Shown: positions 51,301 through 60,300 of the stretch, in pieces
Layout of the letters: each line of letters begins with the position of its first letter
Numbering within the stretch: the first letter of the stretch is position 1
Position numbers and translations under genes: made by a program
Source of the DNA: Aplysia californica
Taxonomy: Eukaryota > Mollusca > Gastropoda > Aplysiida > Aplysiidae
DNA length: 64,000 bases
NCBI RefSeq assembly: GCF_000002075.1
Contig: NW_004797282.1
Span: 641,813 to 705,812 of the forward strand
Direction of reading: 5' to 3'
Notes under the pieces: model-generated
The model's database searches: none
Told to the model about the DNA's origin: nothing
Seen by the model: only the letters and a program-made list of their open reading frames with translations

Positions 51301-54300
51301 CCCCTGCCAAGAACTCTTTTCTCTCTGGCTCCAAAGACACGTCAGACTCTGAAGATGATCTTGAGGAAGATATGGTATGGATATTTGTTTATTTTGTAAT
51401 ATTTTTAACCTGTGAATGGCTTTATGTTATAGTTTTATCTGGGTGTGTGTAGGCGATGGGAATTGTCTTTCCAATTTTTTTTCATTTTGTATCCTTGATA
51501 AAAATTACAAACTATGTATTTTTGAAAAATTTATACTCATTTCTTGGCCTGTTTGTGTAAAGTTACACAAAACTAGTCTGCAGAAGGCTCAAGTCTTGTT
51601 CTGTTGTTTTGTTCTTAAATGACCTTTGACCCATCAGTTGATTTTAATGCAGAGAACCACAAATTAATTTTCTTTAGATTGCTTTTTTTGACCAGCGGTT
51701 TGCCACTCTGTCTTACTGCCCTTGTCCTTGCCGTCAGGATATTGGCATGACGAGCCTGGCAAACCTGCACATGGAGTGTCTGCGAATGTTGGACTCGGAG
51801 GCTCACCTCAAGTGCATCTTTGGCTGCCTCATGAGCCTGCCTGCCTCGGACTACATTGAATCTTTGGCCTCTCTCTCGCACTGTCTGCTGGCTCATCAAA
51901 AAATGGCTCTCCATAAAGTGAGGTGAGTTGTTGATATTAAAAGTTTAACAACAAATGGTATTTTACTTGTCTCTGAATTCATTTCATATTGAAAGAGAGT
52001 TGGCCTTTATTTTGATGTTTCAACATATATTCATATAATACATAAAACTAAGCAATGGCTACAGTGTCATTGGATAATCAAATATATTGCTTGTGACTTT
52101 GAAAATGGAATATGAAGTCTTGTGAGAACTTGGACATTATGCAACTCCTCTTGCAGAGAAAAACTTTAATTTAGAAAATATAGACATTCTCAGCCCAATG
52201 TTTAGCAGCTTTTTCAAAAACGGTTTTCGTTTTTGCTGTTCAAAGTATAGTGAGCGTCTTCCAATGATAATTTATTTTCAGATTGTTGTATGTCCTGGCA
52301 TTCAACTCTCACTTCATGAGAGGTCTGTGGGATGCATGCATGAGGGTCTCTATCCCCACTGTCACAAGGTCAGTGTGTTTTGTTTTCTCCCACTGTATAA
52401 TATTTACAGATATGTGGTTTCCAGGGTGTCCAGCAAAGTCGTAAAGTCGTAAAAAAGTCGTAAATTCGGCGCCCTGGTCTTAAAGGTCGTAAACGGTCGT
52501 AAATTTGCCGTGGTGGTAGTAAACTGCCGGTGGTCCGGTCGTAAATACGGCCGGCAGTCCGGTCGTAAATTCCGGTAAGACTTTTCAGTGAACGGAATCA
52601 CTCTCCAGTGAACGGAGTCATTGCCGCGGGACTCGGCGATAACCAAGTCCATCTTTGTAGTCCGCGCATGTGTCTGCGCATTGTTTCAGATGGCGCTGCA
52701 GTCTTTATTTTGAAGCTCTCTTTCGTTTTTCCAGAAGAAAAATAGGAATAGCACATTAGCACAGCCTTTTAGTTTCACTTTTTAATCTAGTGGCGAGCGA
52801 GCACGCGATTGCCTGCCTATCCTCCATTGTGAAGACTGGACTTCGTTATTTTCGTTTCAACCGGCCAGGACAACTTTGATCTAGTTCAAGTTTAGGACTG
52901 AATCAAAAGGATTCCTTATTTTTGTTTATACGGTGTTGCAGTCAATTTCACTAATGGGAAAGTGCTATTTCAACCGCGAGTGGCTGAAAGATGATCGTTT
53001 TGCCGAGTGGCTGGGCCAAGTTCCAAACAACCCTGGTCTGTTTTTCTACAGAGTTTGCAAACAGCAGGGTTCGATAGGCACAAATGGCGTTAAAGCCTTA
53101 TTGTCACATTCAAAAGCAGCGAAGCATAGATCCTCCTTGCAAGCAGCCAATGAATCCCATGTCATGTTCAGTTTTGTGAAAAGCAAGGATGTGTTCACGA
53201 ACAGTAAGTCACAGACTCAAGCTCAATCAACTGATGACACAACTCAACAACCTTCCCAGCCCCAAAAATCCACAACTAAAACCTCCACAACTGAGACCGT
53301 TGCAAAATCTGGCACCTTAGATGCACACATATGTGATGAAAAAACTCTGATGGCAGAAGTGAGATGGGTCCTTCATCTTGTTGGCTCTCATTCCAGCGCG
53401 AGGAGTTCGGATGATGTGTCAGAACTTTTTCCTGTCATGTTCAGTGACTCAAGGATTGCACAGCAGTTTCAATGTGGGCGAACAAAAGCAGGGTACCTAG
53501 CTGCGTTTGGACTCGCACCAGTTCTTCTCGAGGAAATTGAAAAACAGATCAGAGGTGTTCACTGTTACACCATTCTGTTTGACGAAAGCTTTAATTCTGA
53601 ACTTCAGAAAAAACAAATGGATGTTCATGTGAGGTTTGTTTTGGACCATGTGGTGCAATCAAAATACTACACATCTTTTTTCATGGGCCACGCCAAAGCA
53701 GTGGACATTGAAAAGAACATTAAGGATGCAGTTGGGAAACTTGGAAATGAGAGATTGCTTCAAATTTCCATGGATGGACCCAACGTGAATTTAAAAGTAT
53801 TCAAAGATCTTTCTGTTGAACTAGAGAAAACTAAGAAGTGTCAGTTGGTGAACATAGGAACATGCGGTCTCCACGTCCTCCACAATGCATGTAAGGATGG
53901 GATGAAAGCGTCGGGCTGGGAACTGGACTCCCTGCTCAGGTCCGTGTATTACCTGTTTCAGGAGTCCCCTGCACGACGGGAAGACTTTTTCAAAATAACT
54001 GGCTCGGCAACCTTGCCACTTCCATTTTGTGGCCACAGGTGGCTTGAAAATAAAGGGACAGTTGAACGTTTGTTGTCTGTCCTCCCACAGATAAAGAAGT
54101 ACATAAACGCCTGTAAAGATGGTCAAGCATCAGAGCCCCTATGCAAGTCATACAAGACCATCTGTTCATTCACAACAATTAAGTCCAAAAGCGTGTCTGA
54201 CAGGGATGTATTAACAGTTAGACTAGATTTCAAGAAAATGTGCACTCATGTGATTGCCAAGATAGTTGACAAAAGTCCAATCGCCTACAAGTTTGCTTGT

Positions 54301-57300
54301 GACTTGACCTGTCTCAACCCGAGAAATTTTACATGCACAGGCGCTTCAGAGAGATTTGCTGATGTTGCAAAATATCTGCATGTAAAAAGGTGGCTCTCAG
54401 CTGAGGAAGTGGACGATGCCATCTTCCAGTTTCAGGAATTGAGAAAGTTGTATGAAGATGATGGTGAAGTAGTCAGACTCGATGAAGTTTTCAAAAGGAT
54501 TGACTTGACAAGCATGCCTGCTCTGAGAAAAGTAATTAACATCATTCTTACCCTGAGCCATGGAAATGCGGAAGTTGAAAGAGGATTTTCTGTCAACAAA
54601 GAGGTCTCGGTAGAGAACATGGCAGAGAAAACAATCATAGCAAGACGAGTCGTCTGCCAATTCATCAAGAGTCATGGTTCTCCTGCAACTGTGCCACTGA
54701 ATAAAGCTCTGTTGACTTCCTGCAGTGGGGCATATAAGACATACAAAGCAGCCCTGGATGAGCAAAGAGAAATGAAAAAAATGGGAGAAAAGACCAACGG
54801 AAAGAAGAGAAAAGCAGAAGACTTGAAGAAAATGAACTGTAAGAGGAAGAAATTGGAACTGAACATTGACATGTTGGTCAGAAAAGCAGATGAAATGGCA
54901 GAAGAAGCAGAAACATGTCGTGCAACCAAGGCTCATGAGCTCATTGTTCAAAGCAATGCAATTCGTAAGGAGTCAAAGGCTAAGAAAATGGAGCTCTCTG
55001 AACTCAACACTTCCATCAAAGCCTTGGAGTGTGAGCTTGAACTATAAAGGTGCAAGTCGAGTAGAATCAGTTTTGTATATAGTGTATATATTAGCTGTTG
55101 TTACTACGTGGATCCTATATTGTTTATCAGGGTATTGATTATTCAAGCAAATTTCTGTGAGTTAAGATTATAAACACATTGAAGCCATCTCACCCATAGG
55201 ACTATTATTCACTGTTGAGCCCACCCATGTATAGAAAGAAATGACTATAATGAATACTAATACTTGAGAATCCCTTGGAGATACTGAGAGGTTTCCTGAG
55301 GAAGACAAATTACATTGGAAGTGGAATGGTGAAGGCACCCAAATTCATGGACCTTGAACTGGATAAGCTACTGTTGGATCATGCCATTACTAGTACAAAT
55401 TCTAAGACCCTGTATTGGATTATCAGCCCACTCCACAAGAAAACCAAACTCTGGCGCCTATTGGATTATTACAGTTGAGTGTAAAGACAAGAAAACCAAA
55501 CTCTGGAGCCTATACTGGATTATTTACAGTTGAGCCTTCCCTTGTCAAGAACTAAAAGTCACCTGGATTGAAGTTACGACAGAATTTGAGGTGAGAAATC
55601 TTTTGTTTACTGTCTTGTAACGGTCTGTAATTAAAAAAATACTATATGTTATTGATGGCGCAAATGAAGCTTTCGAGCCGGTGTGGGACTTGATTTGCTG
55701 GGTAGTAAATTTCTTTTCCAGGTAGTAAATTTTTTCAGGCAAAACTGCTGGACACCCTGGGTTTCAGTACTATGAATCATATCTGGAATGAGTGAACGGG
55801 TTGTTGTTCCTGTGGTGTAGATTTCTCCTTTTTTATATATGTATATATTTTACTATTATTGAAGTCTATTTTCAAGCTTAATGTGGCGGTGTAGGTTTTA
55901 GTAAAAAGAAGCGCATCAGCAACATGATTGTTGTCATTAACTGGGGGAAAAGTTTAAAAGACAGAAACAGCAGAAGGAAAGAAAAAAGTAAGACTTACAG
56001 TGGCACCCCCTGACCGCCTGGGATTTGATTGTTGCTGTGCTGATTTTTTAGTAACCTATTGTGCTACTCAAATGGAATGAGTATCCCTTTCCATGTTACA
56101 GTGCTTATAAGTATTTGAAATTCTCATTCTGTCAAGGTTCAGAATTGTGCGAGAATAAAAATCTTTTTATGTAGGTTATGGAGTAACATTCTTGAGGAGT
56201 GACTATATCCAGGGTTTGGAGGTTGGGAGTGTTTTGGAAAAAACTAAAATTCATTCTGATTCATTGATATGTGTTGATTGAATCTTTTGGCTTTTCCCCC
56301 CCTTATAATGATGTCTGTAGCTCCTGTTCCAAATGCTTACTTTAAAGTTACAATATTGTTTACAGGTCAAGCACATCATTGCTGAACATGCTGTCCAAGG
56401 GAGTGCCCATGTCACAGGAGAACATCCAGCGGATTGTGCCGCTGCTCTCCACATTCTGCTGTCTCTTCAACCACTCTCTTCTCACCATTCATGACGCAGA
56501 CTTCTACGGTGAAACAGAAAGTGAGTTAATGATAGTGTACGAATGATGCTTCTCTGAAGAGTTTCAAAACTACTGTCATTGTTCTCATTCCTAAGATGTC
56601 ATTTTGTGTTTAACAGTACATGCCCCGACATATGGATATAATATCAATTTGCCTTTTCTCCTACAATTTTTAGAGATTTTGGATATCTTCAAAGCGCTAT
56701 GTTAAGGCCCAACTAGGAATTTGGTCAGAATAACCGAGACTTTCCTTTTATTATGGCCTACCACCATGCCATAAAACAATGTTTATATACCTAAAATTTC
56801 AAGTTTTGTCAAAGAAAGTGTGATGTGAGCCAGAAAAAGACATGAGGTTTTCTTTTGCTCAAATCTGTGAAAATGACTTGGGGGGCATTATCAGAATGTA
56901 CTACATCCAATGATAATTTCTAATGGACATGGAAAAGACTTACTGTCTATTTTTTGAGAATGAGTGGGATATGTCCTTTTTTCAAGATTGATCCGATCTG
57001 GTTATAAGATCATTGCATAAGCTTCACATTGTGTCGATGGGTCCGCACCATTTGTTGTAAAATTTTATTATTTTGTTACAGATATAGTAGAACTGCATGT
57101 TTGCCGACAATCGTCTGAAATCCGACAATCGCGACCCGACCCGCGAACCGGCCGATGCTATCGCTAGGCCCGCCTGTATCAGTCAATGTGCGTAGTGCGA
57201 GGCCTGGCCGACTGCCGGCGACCCCTTTTTCTCTCGTCGGCACTTTCGTTTTCGTGCCGACCGCCGACGCGTGCACCGCCGACTTCCGACGTCGGCGTTT

Positions 57301-60300
57301 CCGACATAATTGTCGGAACCTAGATTTAAGTAGAAATGCGAATACGAAAAAGGAGGACAACTTAAATTATCTACTTTCAGTTTCGTGCTCGAGCGGCCAT
57401 TTTGAATTTCGTTTGTTGACTAATTCAATTGTTCAGATCGTGTGGATTCATTCAAGTCCGACTCTCTTGTTCTAATAGAATCTAGATCTAGATTTATATA
57501 GATCATTATAGACCTCAATGGAGGATTCATATTCCAATTCTATTGTGTCAAACCCTATCATAGGTTGTGCTGTAATATTAATATTGGTAAAAATAAGCAT
57601 TTCATCAGGTGCGTGAATTATTTATTTATTTAGATCTATCTAGATCTAGATCTAGAATCTAGACTCAGCTGAGTCCCTCTGTTCGGAATCGGATGCAGAT
57701 TTCTAGTTCAAGGCCTATTCCTATTCACTTGTTCTACAAGATCTAGATCTAGATCTAGATTTATTTAGATTACTAGATCTATATGGAGGATTCATATTCC
57801 AATTTTATTGTGTTATTGTATCAAACCCTATAGCAATGTAGATGTAAGCCATATAGATCTAGAATCTAGATCTAGATCTAGATTCTATATGCTCCTTGTT
57901 TGTTTTGGAGTGTGGTTTTTTAATTTAAAATATTTTTTTTTCATTTAGGACTTGTTTTGGCCTTTTTACATAAGGCCCGTTGCAGGTTCTTTTTGGGGGT
58001 CGGGTTAGGGTTAGGTCTCTTCTTTATTGTGTTTGTTGGGGTGGTCGCTCGTTACTCGGATGTCCTTCCTTATGACACCCACAAAGTCTTTTTTGGGGGG
58101 GGGGTTGCTCAAAATTTTCAGACATTATGGTTGAGGCTCACATGCAGGTCTAATATAGATATTTCTTAATTTTATGTGAAATTTAGTTAAACAACTTATT
58201 TTCATGACTTTTGAAAGCTTTTTGTTGTGTGCATTTTAGATGTCCCTTTGCTTTTCAGCATCTTTGTCTAGCATGCCGTTCACTTTGGATGAAGTCGTCC
58301 CAATGTGTCGTGCTCTAAGAGATTGTTGCTTGGGCATAATCGAGTTGGCACATCCAGATTCCAGAGTTGCCATGAGCGATGATTACATCCAGGTCAGTCA
58401 CATTTAAGTTTGGGAAACTTTAAATTCTTTATGATTTGTTAATTTTTTCACATCTTTATTCTTATAGTTGTTTGAAGCCATTCTGTGGGGGTTTTTTCAT
58501 GGCAGAGTCTGTGGTTATAAGGCCCTAATAGAAATTTCCAGGCATACTAAATGATAACAATAAAGTACCAAAATCGTTTAATTGATGCTAATAAGGTCGA
58601 TTTTATTATTTTAAAAAAATAGTTTTTGAAGCAGGTAAAAAGTATCCTTTTGTCCAAGACTAAACAATTTTTATCATTAGGTGGTTTCCTTTTTTGTAAA
58701 CTTGAGAATAGTAATGGAATATGAGTAGACTGGTTTCTAATTTGATGTAAGCCTTAGTACTTTATGAAGATTGTTTTTATTTTTTTCATAATTGCTTTCT
58801 TGATGCAGGCCCTTCAGAAGACTGGAGTTCTGAACAAGAGCAACAAGGATGAGGAAGTTGTAGAGCAGACTCGTCTTTGGGCGTACCTTTTCAAGGTTTG
58901 TGGCTTCTTTACACAATAACATGATGTTGTCTATTGATTTTCCTTGTTGCCTGTGAAAGTGTGCTGTAATGAGACGAATGAATACAAATTATCCGGTCTT
59001 GTCACTTGTAGCTATAACAGTAATCAAAAGCTGAACGTTGCTGGTTGGTGGGTGCTCTGGTGTGGTTTGCTTCTTTTTTCCTATCAAACATCTGTCGTCC
59101 TTATCTCCCCTTCTTCTTTTTTTATGTTTGTTACTCTCTTGTAACACCTCTTATCTTCTGGTGCTCATATGACCTAATGCAGTTGTGAGCACCGTAAAAC
59201 CTCTACTAAAACTAGTACTAAAAGCTGAATAATTGTTTTCATTTCATGGATCCTTTAACATGTAGGCCTATAATGCACTTCACAACTTTTCCTATACAAA
59301 TTGTATTTTCGACGTTGGGTATGACCTCAGATAGCACTAACCATGTTTTTGAATAGGACATGATTTACTGTGCTACCTCAGCATATGTGTTCATGTGTTC
59401 CTAGAAGGATTGTTTTTTGTGTGAAACCATCATAGTGCAGTTCGTGTAAGCATAGTACAGTTGAAATTGCCTAAGGCAGCCTCCTGTTGTTGAGGAGAAA
59501 AGTGGTCATTGAAGACAGGTGTATTCCCTGCACCATGTCATTATAATATTTTTTTTTAAACGCAAGTGGGGAGTGGTTGTTTGTACAGGTGATTGTCTTG
59601 GACAGGTGGCCGCTAGAGCAGGTCTGACTGTATGAGTTAATTTTTTGTCCTCCAACAACTGTTTTTGTTTTTTCTGTTTGACCCGTCTCAGTTTTTGTAA
59701 TTCCTGTTGCTATTGTATTCTATTATAATATATCTTTAATGCCACTTATTCCTTTGTTCACACTGCCCAGGTGATATCGACTTTGGTTAGACAGCTGCAC
59801 AGCCGAGACAGTCGTCGTCCTTTTTGTCCCTACGGCCACTGGCTCGCCCCCAACGTCAACATTCGCACAGATAGGGTAAGCTTGTTCAGCCTTAACATAT
59901 TGATGGTGTTTTGGTTTAACACTAACTGGAAGAATAATGTGATATTTTTTGGGGGGGATTATTATTATTTGCTGAGGTTGATCTGCTGGTTTTCCATTAC
60001 AACCCCCCCCCACCCCACCCCCACCCCCACAGGAGTTTGCGGGCAATTATGAAAAGTATAAGAATTCTGTAGGCTCTAACTTAAATGTCTTCTCTGATCA
60101 TTAAAATAAAAAGGTGATTTTTTTAAGGGTTTTTTTTTTTTCGCCATTTGGAAAATTTTAAAGGAACATTTACATAGAGCATAACACTATTACCATGTTG
60201 CCTATTGTTACTTTGATAGAATTCTATTTATAAGAGTCTTGAAATGAATGTGTGTTTTCTTTTCATTGCTTCATTTAAGTCTATTTGTAGTATATCAGAT

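Noticed and set aside
53821-54951. Antisense frames of 78-184 codons opposite the hAT-like transposase
   Set aside because: Shadow frames of the sense gene with no recognisable domain or codon logic of their own.
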